A stretch of DNA of 64,000 nucleotides, from the NCBI GenBank assembly GCA_000310025.1, contig FN649752.1, positions 118,695 to 182,694 of the forward strand, given 5' to 3'. Both the position numbers and the translations under genes were made by a program. The notes below the pieces were generated by a model, which saw only the letters and a program-made list of their open reading frames with translations, was not told the origin of the DNA and searched no databases. Shown here piece after piece: positions 1-13,600 of the stretch. This DNA is from Ectocarpus siliculosus (Eukaryota > Sar > Phaeophyceae > Ectocarpales > Ectocarpaceae). Each line of letters starts with the position of its first letter. Position 1 is the stretch's first letter.

Positions 1-711
1 CGAAATAGGCTCCCACCGCAGACGTGGTTATTGTTCATCGACAACCACCCCAAATCATCCGCGACGGAACATCGGTAAACGGTGTCTGTAAATTTCACCG
101 ACAGCTTTGTTTCTTCAAGATGCTACTTCACGAGTCTGTTAGTCTAGAATCTAACAACGGGTACAAACGAGGGGGTGACCCTTACCATGTACCCATGTAT
201 AGATATCCTTTTTTGCCGTGAGAACCCGGACGGTTTCAACTGACGTTGTTCAAAATCACCTGTAGCGATTTTCGACGTTTCCATAGGACAAAGGACACAC
301 ACGCAGCGTACGTACATGGAGAAGAACCCAGCTGCTGCGGAAGAACCGCTCTCTTCTTGCCTATCTGCCTTCGAAAGGTAGTAATCCCTGCGTGAAGCTA
401 CTGCTTTCCAAACACTTTCGCTCAAGCATACAAAGTTAGTCCGGTACATGCACGCAAAAACGGGAGGTGCGAGGTAGTATAACAGACCCTTGTCATGCCA
501 TGGTGGCTCAAGGATCAAGAGGCCAGACAAGAGAGGGAACGGGGGAAACTCCTGAAAGTGTTTTTTACCAAGCTGACCCCGCCGCATTGTTCATGCCTCC
601 CGCTCCCTGGCATCAATCAGACAGACGCACATGGACGAGGAGCGCCCTGCTTCTCTTTCGAAGTACACCATTTGATCCCTCAAGACGCAAGTAACTCTTT
701 CGGCCGGGAGC
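1..711. other. Upstream region of the bromodomain gene
   Basis: I see no supportable gene here. Open frames on both strands are short and have no family resemblance. The frame of the downstream gene has a stop at 673-675, so the ATG at 712 is the first in-frame start after it. This stretch presumably holds the promoter and 5' leader of that gene, but I recognise no specific core promoter element. Confidence 0.5.
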
Positions 712-747
712 ATGAGCCGCCGCCGCCGCCACCGCAGCAGTAGTAGT

Positions 748-796
<49 letters not shown>

Positions 797-830
797 ACAG
801 AATAAGAAGGAGGAGTAGGGGGGGGAAGAG

Positions 831-862
<32 letters not shown>

Positions 863-1981
863 GCGGCGGCGGCGGCGGCGGCAGCAGCGACAGGAGAAGG
901 AGGAGCAGCCGCAGCCGCCGCAGCCCGGGCCGCAACCGGTCGCGGAGGCGAAGCCCCAGCGCTAGCGTAAGCTACTACAGCAAGAGCAGGAGTAGAAGCC
1001 AAGATCGTCGCAGATCCAGGACCCCAGACCGAAGGCGGGATGACAGGGGCGGTAGCGGCAGCGGCTACCGTACGCCGGAGAAAAAGAAGAGCCGAAACCG
1101 CAGCAACACCCCCGTGCGCCTCAAGTCCTCCGAACGTCGGGGGGGCGGTAGCAAGTCGGGGCGAGAGGGAAGCCGCGGCCGCACGAGCAGCTCGAGGGAG
1201 AGGAAACGGGGGGGGGACTACGGCCGGGACTCGGTAGGCAGGGGTGGTGGCTCGATTGACGAGGGGAAGAGCATCATCAGCAGCAACGCGCCGGGCTCGA
1301 GCAGCAGGGGCAAGGACAAGGACAGCAGGGATCGAGGGAGAGATCGGGCCGCTCGGAGTAGTAGCCGCGACCGCAGCCGTGAACGGAGCCTCGAGCGTAT
1401 CCGTGACCGCAAGCGGAAGCGAGGGTCCAGCAGGGGCTCGCCGAGAGAGAAGGAAAAGGGGGACAGGTCCAGGAAGGAGAAGGGAGACTCGGGCCGGCGA
1501 GACAGCAGAGACTCCTCCTCCAAGCGGATCGACAGAGACGAAGAGAAGAGCTACGATCGGTCCTACGACAAGGAACGGTCCCCGCGCAAAGAACGTTCCC
1601 CGCGCCACAGAGACCGGTCCGTCAGCCGCCAGGCGGAACGCAGCAGCAGGAGGCGCAAAAGCGACAGCAAGGATCGCGGCGAAGAGCGAAGGAGGGGGGG
1701 TTCGAGGGCGGACGATAGCGACTACGACGATAGCGATGACGATGGCGGTGGCGAACCCGTGCGAGGCAGCGGGAGCGGCTCCAGACGCAGCAACAGCAGG
1801 GACACTGCCCGAAGTAGCGGTGGTAAGAGCGACAAGCATCGACCGTCTAGCGGGTCGGGGGGCAGGCCTCCAAAGGCACCGTCTGCGATGAAGGACTCCC
1901 GACCCCGCTCCAACGGTCACCGCCGCAGCTCTGACGCCGCGCGCGAGAAACCGCCATGGAGAGGTGAGGGCAGCAGAAGCA

Positions 1982-2035
<54 letters not shown>

Positions 2036-5000
2036 GCAGCGGCAGCGGCAGTAAGAGATCCCCGACCCTTGCCGCGGAGAAGGCGCTCACGGGACGAGCG
2101 GACGCTAGCCCAGACTCGCGGGCGTCCGGAAGCAGGGGCAAGGGGCCCTCCAGCTCCATGTCACGTTCCTCCTCGCCGCGCAGCGACGGCAGCGTCTCGC
2201 CGCCGGCGACGGTGACTCCCCCGTCCACCCCCCGCCGCTCTCTCAAGGACGGGCGCTCGCCGAAGAAGAGGTCACCCAAGTCCAGCGGAGACTACGATTC
2301 CGAACGCACGGGTAGCCTGTCCACCACGGCACCCGCACAGGACAAGCTTGCCGGTGAGGACGGAAGAGGCATCGGCGGAGCGTCGGGGGGGTCAACAAAG
2401 GCCAGCAGCGGCGCCACCCCGCCTCGGGGCACTCCGTCCCCGCGGCTGGACAGCAGCAGCTCGGGCAAGTCGACGCCGTCCCGCCTGGCTTCGTCCCCGC
2501 CGAAGGTGTCCTCTCCCAGAGAAGCGGCGCTGTCCGGGGATGATGAGTCGGACGAAGACCTGGCTGGCGAGCGCGTGTTGGCTGACGACGCCTTCAGCGG
2601 TGGCGGAGGCTTCGCGACCGGGGCGGATCCTGCTCCCCCCGCCGCCGCCGCCATTGATGCGAGGAGGAACCACGGGGCCCCAAGCGGCGGAGAAGGCGCT
2701 ACCGTCGGGACGGAAAGAGCGTCGAACGGTGATGCTGCCAAGCCGAAACAGCAGGTGGGTGAAGTGCCGGCACCGAAGCGCCGGTCGCCGGTAGAGGCGC
2801 CAGGTTCTCGAGAGGAGAGTGCGTCGGCTACAGCGCAGGGTCCTTCGGCGGCGGCGAGCGAGAGCGCGGGCCAGGCGAAACGCCCCGGTAGCGGTGGTGC
2901 AAAGCGCTCGCAGCCGGTCAATACGGGCGCCTCCTCCTCCTCCTTCTCCTCTGCTCCCAAGGCGGTGGCTGGGCGAGCCGGCGTTGGCGAGTCGTTGCCG
3001 TCATCGGTCTCCGCTGCTGGAACGACCGCGAGACCTCTCACACCCAACAGCACCAGCAAGCGGTCCCCCGGGCAGGGTGGCAGAAGCGGCGGGAAGGACA
3101 AGAATCGAGCTCGTCACGGAGTGGACAAGAAGGGCAGGGCCAGCGTCGGCGGCGGTGCGAGTCGTCAGCAGGGGCAGCGTGCGGCCGGAGGTGCCCCTCA
3201 AGCCCGGCGCACGCCGAGAGCGGCAGCGGTTTCGGCTGCGGCTAAGATCAAGAGCACTAGTGAGGGCGGCGGCGGGGCGCTGGGCGTCATCGACGGGGCC
3301 GGCAGCGGTCTGTTCGGCGTCAGCGGAGCCGGGGGCTCGAGTGCGTTCACTAGCTACGGGTCCGAGGAGGCTCGGCCGGATGATAGCGAGGAGGAAGCCA
3401 CCTTGGATGGCTTGGTCGGCGCGAACCGTTCAGGGCCGTCCGCGCACTCGGCATCGTCGTCTTCGGCGCCCAGGCCGATAGACCCTCGCGAGTGGTACTG
3501 CGCCAGGACGCAGGTCGAGAAGATGATCAGGCTAGACTACCAGAAGGTGTACACGAATTCGCCCAAGCTGTCGATCGGGGGGGCTTCGTACACGTCGTAT
3601 CTGGCCATGGTCGAGACGCCGATATGGCTCCGGGAGATTCAGACCCGCGTGGCGCCGGTGAAGCCCAAGTGCAAGTGAGTATTGTACGGGTGTTGCGTGT
3701 TTCTGTCCCTTGGCGGCTCACGGACGGTGGCGTGTTCGACGGCATGGGTCTAGTGCAGCAGCCTTACGTGCCTCGAGGCGAGGCTCATTCGCAGAATCGC
3801 GTACAAGTGCCGTGCATGTTCACCCCATGACACGTTTATTTCTCTCCCTTGAAATCGCGAACCGAACCGCCGCCCTTGCGTCTCTTGTCTTCGTGACGCG
3901 AGAAAGGTACCGCACCATCGACGAGTTTGTGCACGATGTACGACGGCTCTGCGCCAACTCCTTCATGTGGACGCGCGAGACGTCGAACGTGACGGTGCTC
4001 TCTTTCCTGCGGCTCCTAGAAACGGCTGATGTGAAGAATGTGCTCAGGCCGTCCAAGCCGCTAGTGCCCAAGTGGGAGAAGTGCTTGCAGGTGAGATTGA
4101 TGCTACAGCAGTCGAAGAGTTTTTTTTGTTTTCTTGAGGGGTTTATTTTCTGCTGATGACCTTGCCTCTTTTGTTTGTGAATAAATGTAAGGGAGGGTCT
4201 ACCGATAATGATCCACACGCACGTTCCCGCGGGAAGACATTGAGGGACGTGAGTACCATGCGGGTGAGTGACTAGCTGTTACTGCCGTTGTGACGTTTGT
4301 GTAGACCCCGCTCGCTCCAGGCGTGGAAGGCAGTTAATCTCAAGCCCCGTCCCGAAGATTGCCGTTGAAACAAGCAACCCAACCCCCTCCGTCTCCGCCC
4401 CCTTCTTGTTTTTTTGTGTTGTGCCCGGACCCACGTACGTCTCGTGTCGTGTCCTAGTTGCTTAACCGGCTCTACTCCCTGACGGCGCACATCTACTACC
4501 TCTCGTACCCGATGAAGATCTACTACCTCTCCGACCCGCAAGCAGAGCCGAAAGACTACGCAGAGAAGGTGTGTGTGTGCCGACACGACATGCTATTCCA
4601 GTATATTATATTCTGTTCTGTTCTATTTCGTATTCTATAATATCCTACATATCGTTCTGGGTATTTGGTCACAGGTCGTAGGTACTCAATGCATATATAT
4701 CTAGGATTTGGCGTGATAAACGTTCCACGTTCCGAAGTTGGGCGCCCAGGAAGCATAGGAACGGTTACCGCTGTATGACACGCGCTGCACGCGCTGTGTA
4801 CGTCGAATATGTACAAGTGATACGGAGATTGGCGGGTTAGGTTAGGGTAGGTTAGGTTAGGCATTGATCTAGTTGGTCACGCACTTGGGGGTGGGTGGGT
4901 GTAAGTGTGCCGGCCATAATTCAAGGTTGAAGCTTGAAGCTTGAGTGTCATGGCCCTGGCGAAGGTAGGCTATCTTGATGGATGGCTTGTCTCCGTCCGT

Positions 5001-6641
5001 TCTTGTTACAATACAGTCGGCGGTCCTCAATACCGGTGCCCTCAATAGCGGAATGCCCTCTATAGCGGCACCGAAATCACTGGACACAACCGCATTTCTA
5101 AGTCCAATCCCTATTTGGAATAGCGGCACTGCCCTCTATAGCGGCACCTAAACCTCTTGTCACTGCCTACCGCATTGAGGACCGCCGACTGTACATCCGT
5201 CCCTGATCTTGACGGCACTACTATTTACTGTGTCCGGCGACTGGCGTGCGGTCGCAGGTGAAACAGCCGATGTACATGTCTAAGGTGGTTGTCAAGCTTC
5301 TAACCGGAGAGTATTCGGACGAGGGAGGCATGGTCGCCGACCTCCGGCTCATGGTGGAGAACTGCAAGAGGTAACCTGCTGGAAGGGCGGTAACGGTAGG
5401 CACTCTCTTAGTCGCGCATGTCGAGAAAACACGCTCAGTATCTCCGGAATATCCTCCCATATTTGACCTTCCGCGCTCGTTGACACGGTGAAAAAATGAT
5501 CCCGTCCAAACGTTGGATGTAAGAGCTGTAAGAAGTCAGGTTAGATTAGCCTCGAGGGGGGTTAGGGCTAGAGCTACACTGCCAGCGTGTTGCTGCCTAC
5601 ACGTGACCCTTACACCAGCTGCGATGCTTCCTCCGTACATGAGCTACTATTACATGTGTCCCGTGTTTCGCGGCGGTCGTTTCCGCGGAAGTCGTCGAGA
5701 AGCCCCTGTATTGTATGTGAGCCAGTATAACCTCCTCCAGCAACGCCTCGTGTCCGTGAAAAGGGGGGGGAGGGGGTCGTGTCCATTTATTTGTTGTCGT
5801 CCCGCGGCCCCCCTTTTGGTTGGGCTGAGTTGATGTCGAGGGACGTTGTTGTGGGTGCTGTCGGTTGTTGTTGAGGGCAAGCGCCCTCGTGTCACGAGGT
5901 GCTTGCTTACGATGAATAGCGTTGTGCAGTGTTCTCCTGTCGCGCGCTTGGCCATTTGTTCCTGTCTCTTGTAAGGCACTACTAAGCCTTCCATCTCACA
6001 GCCCGACCAGCAAAGCATCACTTCGGTGCTGTTTCCTTCTTACTCCTTCACATTCCTGGTATGGGGTTGTCCGGAGGATGCAGTGTCAAGAGATTGGCTC
6101 TTCATTACAATACGATTTTCTAATTTTCAGCCATACCGTCCGTATGCATGCCGTACCGTGTCAATGCTGGTGGAGTATAGGTACTACACTAGCAGCGTCT
6201 TGCTCGACGCGGACACGACTCAGGCGGCCCTTGCGAACGCGGCGGCGGTCCAAGATGCCCTGGAAGCGGTGAGCATTCGTCCTTGCCCTTATCCTACCCT
6301 TTGACATTCGGTGCTTGTTGTTCACGTGTCTTTCCCCCAGGAAACAAGACATAAGCAATACCTGCAACACACATTTTTTACCGGCATTCGTTGCGCTCAG
6401 CAGTCCGTACGAACAAGACACCGGACAATCGCACAAATATACGAAACACAGGTTCATGGTCCGGATTAAGTAAATTGATCGCTCCCCCAAGTGACGTTAG
6501 GTGTTGTGAATGTACCGCCTTAAAGCGAATCACCTGGCCGAATGCCCCCCTTCCGTCTTTTACCGTCCGTCGCTTTATGACTGATTCAGGGTGTAAAGGT
6601 CCTACTGCCGGAGTGGCAGGCGGCGACACCAGCACCCCCCA

Positions 6642-6711
<70 letters not shown>

Positions 6712-9637
6712 GCTGCCGCAGCAGGCGAAGGAATCAAAACCATCGCTGTCGTTCTCGACGTCGCCGTCTCCAATCCGAAACGTTCGCAAGGCTAGTTCCC
6801 CGTCCAACGCCCCCCCCCCACGCTCCGTCAGCGCGTCTCTCGAACTCCCGGCTGCCCCTGCCCCCGCCGCCGCCGCCGCCGCCGCCGCAAAGAGCACCAC
6901 GGCCGGCGCGACGGCGGCAGCGAAGCCTAGCAAGATCAAACAGGAAGGGCGGCGATGGTCGTCACCGGACGTGTCTTTGTCGTTGGGGGCGACGGCGGCG
7001 GCGGCGGCGGTAGCGGCGGCGGTGTCCGCGGGCGAGGCACGCCGCACTCCCACGCCGCCAGGCACCGGCACCGGCACCGGCGTCTCGGCGGCAACCTCCA
7101 AGAAACCGTCCAGCAGGACTTCGTCCCCTTTGGGCGGCAGCGGTAGGAAGTCAGACGGGACAAGGAAGTCGTCGCTTGGCGGCGGGATGGGTGAGCGGCC
7201 GCTGTTGAACCGTACGGACAAGACCACTGTCAGCCCCGGGGTGATGAAAGCAAGGGCCAGTGCCAATGCCGGGCGGCCGCCGGTGGCGATCACGGGAGCG
7301 GCGGCCACAGGGGTGTTGAAGCCGAGGCCTTCACAGGGGGGAGGCAGGCAGGTGGAGGCCGCTGGCTCTGGAGGCGGCGCCGTCATCATCCCTGGTAGCC
7401 ACTTGACGGCGAGCGAATTCCCCCTGTCGCAAGCTCAAGCGCAGGCGTTGGGTCTCGTGGCCGCTAGTAAGGAGGGCAAGGCCAAGGCCAAGGAGCTCGT
7501 CGGGGCGATCAAGGACCGGTAAGAATACTTGGTATTTTTTGGGTCCTTACAAAGAACACAAGAAATGCACCTCTTGCGCAGACAAGAGCCCGTGATAGAT
7601 TGGCAATGAACATAAGGTGTTGTACGGCGACCAACTTATCCATGTAAATTTTGGTTCGGTGAGGTTCGCTGGGCTCTTGGAGCATTGGACCATTAGACCA
7701 TTAGACCATTAGACCGTCAGCTGTGTGAGCTGTTGGGGCTGTTGGGGCTGGGAAACGTCACAACCAACTGGCGGGTGACAGCCCCAGCTACGGGGGCTGG
7801 TCCTGCTGCCCGCTTTTGTTAGTCATCTTGCAACACAACACCCCTTGATGGTACCATGCCCTCATGGGCACACTCCGGAGGAATCACGTGTATGTAGAGA
7901 TACATGTACAGCAGTATGTGGGTCGCTTGGCTCGAAAACGAGCCATGCACCTGATCGATAGGTACGGCGCTCATATGTTTTGTCGGGCGGAGATGACGAG
8001 CACGCGGGATTGCTTTTTCCCCTCCAAGATTACGAAGGCACAGCGAGCGCATGCTGGTCGTGTGTCTCTCACGCATGCGCGCTGGCTGTTGCTCTTTGGT
8101 GCCCCAGATGCCTCAAGAAAGTGAAGGAGATTCAGGTGTACAAGCTCCCGACGAGTTGTGCAAGTTCTCATCTCTTCGACCTGCCCGTCAACACTAGTGT
8201 GGTGAGAGGACAGGACAGGAGAGGAGAGGACAGGAGAGGACAGGAGAGGGTGTGCGGATCGGATCGAGAGGTTTTGGTTGTATCATGTCGAGAGCCACGC
8301 GGCTTCTTTTTTTTTTTTTTACGGTGGTGCGTGCCTGGCTATTTATGGCTACCTACCTTGCTGGCTCTTTTCGCCCACACCGAGGCGAGAATGTCACCCG
8401 CCGCTGATAGGGCTCCGAGACAACCCTGGTGCTGAATATGTATCTTATTAATGGCTGTGATCACGGGCCACGGATTACCCACTGCTTGACGCCTTTTCCT
8501 TGTAGAAGATGTCTTTGCGTGTACGGGGGTTCATTAGTGTGTCTGCGGCACTGCCAGTGTGGCAGCAGCGTTAGTCTACAGTTTGCACGGGTGGCTGTGC
8601 ATGGTAGGCGTCTGTTGCGCCACTTACAGTAGTAAGAAGATTTTTTTGTCGGAAGTCACCGGGAAGCCTTTGAAGCCTTGCCGTGTTGCGTGCACGGCCG
8701 TCTCTGACAGGCAACCCTGACCCTGACCCTAACCCTAACCCTAACCTTAACCCTAACTTTAACCCTAACCCTGACCCTAACCCTGACCCTAACCCTAACC
8801 CTAACCTTAACCCTAACCCTAACCCTACGTGACAGGCGACTGACTACGAGGGCATCGTCTCCACCAAGATGGACGTGAACACGGTCGTCAAAAGGCTCAA
8901 GAACAACCGCTACCCCACGGTGGAGTCTCTCTTCAGAGACCTCACTCTGGTGTACGACAACGCCATCCGGTACTACCAGCAAGGAGGAGCTCACAAGAAC
9001 ATTCTCATTTACGAGGCGGCTAAGGTATTTCCTTGCGTTTTGCGCGGCGCTGTGTTCTGTCCGCCCAGCCTCAATAAAATGTGCGCGCTCTGCTGGGTGC
9101 GTCGTCGTGCGCACTCACCGCTGCACCGGGAGGTTGGGTTGATTCGGGATTGTGCGTGCGTGCATTTGTAGCGGTTGCCATCGAAGCGGTGCTTGCGAAG
9201 ACGGGGCTGCTGCTGTCTGCCCGCGTTGCGTTCGTTGTTGTACGCGACGGCGCTTGCTCCCATGAAAGGGTGTCAAGGCGGCCTTGGCATTCAGCATGGT
9301 TGACTGCCGTAGAGGCAAGGGGGACCAAGAGGAGGTGGTAAATTTAGGTATCGACACGCTAATCGAGGTCGTCTTGGGTAAGTACAGACGGTCTACGCTG
9401 TATTTGTCCCCCTGGACCGACCGACCGAGGGTGTTCACCGCGTCCCTTTTGCTCTTTCGCGCTGCTTTGCGCGCGAACGGCGCTTATGTACCCTCTCCGC
9501 AGGCTCTCAAAACCGTGGCCGAGTACGAGAAGAGAATAATTCTCAAGGCTTTTTGCGAGAAGGTGTTCATGATGCAAACCGAGGCTTCCCGGTCGCCTTC
9601 GCCACCACCGCAACCGCTGCCACCGCTGCTGCCGACC

Positions 9638-9672
<35 letters not shown>

Positions 9673-10570
9673 GCAGCAGCAGCAGCCAGTAGCAGCAGCA
9701 GCTCCTATGCCGCAGGAACGCCCGGCGTCATTGTCGCCGCCGCCGCCGCCGCCGCCGCAATCGCAGCCGCAGCCGCCGCAGTCGCAGCCCCGGAAGCCAA
9801 CCCCCCCGCCGTTCGTCATTCCGTTCACGAAGGAAGCTATTAGGAACAAGGAGAAAGAGGCGGCCAGATCCGCGAGGGAGAAGGAGGAGAAGGAGCGCAG
9901 GCTCAAGCAGCAGGCAGAGGCGCGGAGGAAGGAGGAGCTGGAGTTGGAGAGGAAGAGGAAGGCGGAGGCGGAGCGGAGGCGCAAGAAGAAGGCGGAGAGG
10001 GAAGCGGCCGCCAAAGCCGCGGCGGAGGCGGTGGCGCGGGCGGCCGCGATAGCCCAAGAGGCGGAGGCGGCGGCGAGAGACGCTAAGGAGAAGCAGATGC
10101 AGGTTGAGGCTATGGAGAAGGCACACCAAGCCGCAGATGAGGCGGTGGTGGCGGCGGAGCCGGCGCAGCCGTCGGCACCGCCGCCGGCCCCTGCGCCGGC
10201 GCCGGCGCCAGCGCCAGCAGAGCCCAAGAAGCCCAAACCCACCGCCGCCCCCGTGCCTCAACCGAGATTCCGCGGCAAGGTTCTTAATCTGACCGCCCGC
10301 GTGCCTCTCATGCGTTTCCCGAAGAATCCTCCCAAGGTAAGCGCCGCTGCCCTGCGAAGCACAAAGGGGGTCCAGAAATTCCTGGAAGACATCGGGTTCC
10401 CCATCCCGCCGGATCCACCTGCTGGGCGGAAGCGGCCCAGGAAACCACCGGCGAAGAAGCAAAAGGTGGCTCCGTCGCCGGCACCGCCATCCATTCCCGA
10501 GGCGACAGCGATTGGGCCGTCTCCTGGCACTGCCGCTGCTGCCGCCGCTGCCGCTGTTGCTGCCGCCGCT

Positions 10571-10608
<38 letters not shown>

Positions 10609-13600
10609 TGCTTCTACCCCAGCGCAACCACCGGCGCCGGGCGCGTCGTCGCAGCAGCACCAGCGGTCGGTGACGCCGACGAAACCTCGGTCAACCTCGC
10701 CTGCCAAGGGGTCGAAGTCCACCAAGAAAAGGAAGGCTGCCGCCGGTGCCAAGATCAGCAAGGCCGGCGGCGGAAGCACCGGCGGTGGTGGTGGTACGGC
10801 CGGGGGGTTGTCCGCCGTGTCGTGGTCGAAGACGTCGCCAAGCCGATCGACGAGCCCGTTCCGTCCGGTGCCGAGTACGTCGTTGGCGGTAGGAGGAGGA
10901 GGAGGAGGAGGAGGCGCTGCCGCAGCCGGAGCGACGGCGGAGAGCAAGACGCCAAAGTCGTCCAAGGTTTCGATTAAGATACCGGCGCCCAACAAGTCTA
11001 GTGCCCCGCCCGGGGGGAGCCCGGAAGCCGGCGAGGTGTCTGCCGCTGCGGTGGCGGCGGCGGCGGCGGCGGCGGTGGCCCGCGGCCCTAAGAAGAAAGG
11101 AGGCGGGAGCAAGACCAAGACGTCACCGAACAAGGCTGGCGGCGGCGGCGGCGGCGGCGAGGCTTCGGCGGCCGGTCGGAGCGCAGGGTCGGGAACGGGA
11201 GCGGCTGAGAAAGAAACACCCAAGCTGACGCTTAGGCTGGGCAAGCTCCCGCACAAGCCCGGCAAGGCGTCGCTGAAGCCGGCCGCCGCGAGAACAGCCC
11301 CCACTCCCGGGCCCGCGAAACCCGCGGCCGCTCCCAAGCCGGCCACGGCGGCTCCGAAGCCCAAGGACCCGCCCGCTCCCAAGGCGAAGACGGCCACGTC
11401 TATCCCCAAGGTCAAGGTGGCGCCGCCCACGGCCCCGAAGCCGAAGCCCCCCCCGGTCCCCAAGCCCAGAGCACCCCAGAAATCGGCGGCGGCAACGGCG
11501 ACGCCGGCTGCGCCGACTGTAGCACGCCCGGCGCCGGGCGGCAAGACTCCCAGTGGCGGAGGCAAGGCTACCGCCGCCGGCAAGGGTAAGAGGGCCAGAG
11601 CTGAAGCGGCTGCGGCCGTGGAGAAGGAGGCACCGCCTGCGGCGGCGGCGGCTGCTGCATGCCGGCGGCGCTCGCCGCCGCCGGTGCCCCCCCCTCGCCC
11701 CCGGGAGCAAGACAAGAAGCCCCCCGCGGGGTGGGGGCCCGGTTGGGGCGCGGAGGCCGAGATGCGCCCGGGAACGGAGCAGAAGTGGGTGAAGGAGGCG
11801 GAGATCGTGATGAAGCGGCTGCGGAAGAAGGACCAGCTTACGAACGACGAGTTCTTGCTGAGATATCCGGAGCTAGACATGAACCTGACCAAGAAGTTCG
11901 TGCTCGGCGATGAGGAGATGGAGGAGTACCGCGCTCTGGTCGGAGAGCCCATGAACCTGGAGCTGGTGGAGAAGAGGCTGCAGCACCCCAAGGATTGCGG
12001 CGGGCCGTACAAGAACCCGCAGCACTTCGTCAACGAGGTGATTTGGTCTGTTGGGGTGTTTTTTCTTGTTGCTGAGTCCAACGCGTCTTTCCTTGATTGA
12101 TCCCATGGAGTATACATGTAGCAGAACGTGGCCGGAATGATAGCTTGTTACCCATATGGTTGGTATGGAGATGTGTCTCCGTCTCGTCTAGACTGTGGAG
12201 TTCTTGGAAGAGGCGCCGTGAGCTAGCTTCACATGGACTACACAGGTGCTCCGATTCGCCAACGATAACTGCACCGCGCGTAATTTTTTGTCATGTTCCT
12301 GTGAAAAATTTGTGCCAGCGGGGGCGCTACTTCCGATTCCATCACCTTCTGTCACATGTCGGCATTCGGGTGCCTGCCTCGCCAATACAAAGATCTGCAA
12401 GTACCATGCTCCTGCTTCATCACAGCCTTAGAGAGAGAGGGAGACAGAGGCAGAGACGGAGGACAATCGAAAACCATAATCAGAATCCAACCCACCCTTC
12501 CCTTCCGCGCGTGTGTCGGGCCACTGAATTTTTTTAATAAAAAAGGCCATGCGCACCTTCACGAACGGCATCGTGTGGTGGACCCAAGAGCGCTACCAGG
12601 GCGTCGAGTACGCCAACGACGTCGTCAGGGTCTGCAAGCACGTCCGACGCACTTTCCGTTGGCACTGCCTGGAGGTGCTGCCGCTCTGGAAGTGGGCGGG
12701 CAAGGACGGAGAGGAACCACCACCGCCGGACCCCCTGCCGATCACGAAGGAGGAGTGGGAGGCGGAGGTGAGAGGGACCCCCCCCCCCGGATGCGATTTG
12801 TTTATTTTCCCCGTCTGTCTGTCTGTCTCATGAGGTGGTTTTCTTTTTGCCTCCTACTCAATGCTTTTGCGCCTCGTGTTGTGCAACACGTACTTACTGC
12901 AGTATTGAGTTTATTGTTGCCCCCCCCTGCGATGATAGTATTATACCTTGATTGTCTCGTGTGCATCGATCAAGTACTGCTGTGGAAACAGCCCCGCCGA
13001 GATGAAGGTAAAGGAGACACCCCCAAGTACCGAATAGTTTGGACCGGACCCGTTGTTATTCGCCAGTCGCTTGACGTTTGGTGTATTTTTCGAGAGGCGA
13101 ATCAATGACGGCTTCGTTGCTCTTGAGACAAAATTGTCGTGCCTTTCGTGATACTGCTATATTGCTCGAAATCAACCCCGTTGCCCCCCATCCTCTCCAA
13201 CTCATCCTCCGGTACGAATCAACAACCGTAGGACATGAGACCGTGCCCTCTGACATGGAGGGAACAGAAGCGGGAGCGGCTCATTCGGGAAGCGAGTGTG
13301 GCCGAAACCAAGCTTACCGAAGGAAGGAGCCACGCCTGTGCTCTTCTCAGGAGCATGATGAAGAAGGACAGCCACTTCTTCTTCACGTACGTCCTGTACT
13401 TCCACCCTTGACTGTCGTTAATTTAGCTCGGCATATTTCGACGCGCTCTGTCGCTACCACTCTTTGTTGTGATTTTTCTCTGCTTTGCTGCGCATGTGCT
13501 TTGTTGGCATTGGAACTGCCGTGTGTGGCATGGTTTCGGTGCTTCGCGGTACTTTGCTGCTGCTGCTGCTGCGCGTCGTGCCAGGGTTTTGCAGCATGTT

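Noticed and set aside
613-1920. Long minus-strand frame opposite the first bromodomain-gene exon (435 codons)
   Set aside because: Composition is Ala/Pro/Arg/Leu-rich as expected for the antisense of Ser/Arg/Gly codons; the plus strand has the coherent, spliced gene.
6586-7389. Minus-strand frame with a poly-Cys run
   Set aside because: The Cys run is only the antisense reading of the CAG tract; the plus-strand frame joins neighbouring exons in phase.
10258-12117. 619-codon minus-strand frame
   Set aside because: Antisense shadow of the Ala/Pro/Lys-rich exon at 9503-12037; no domain and no splice context.
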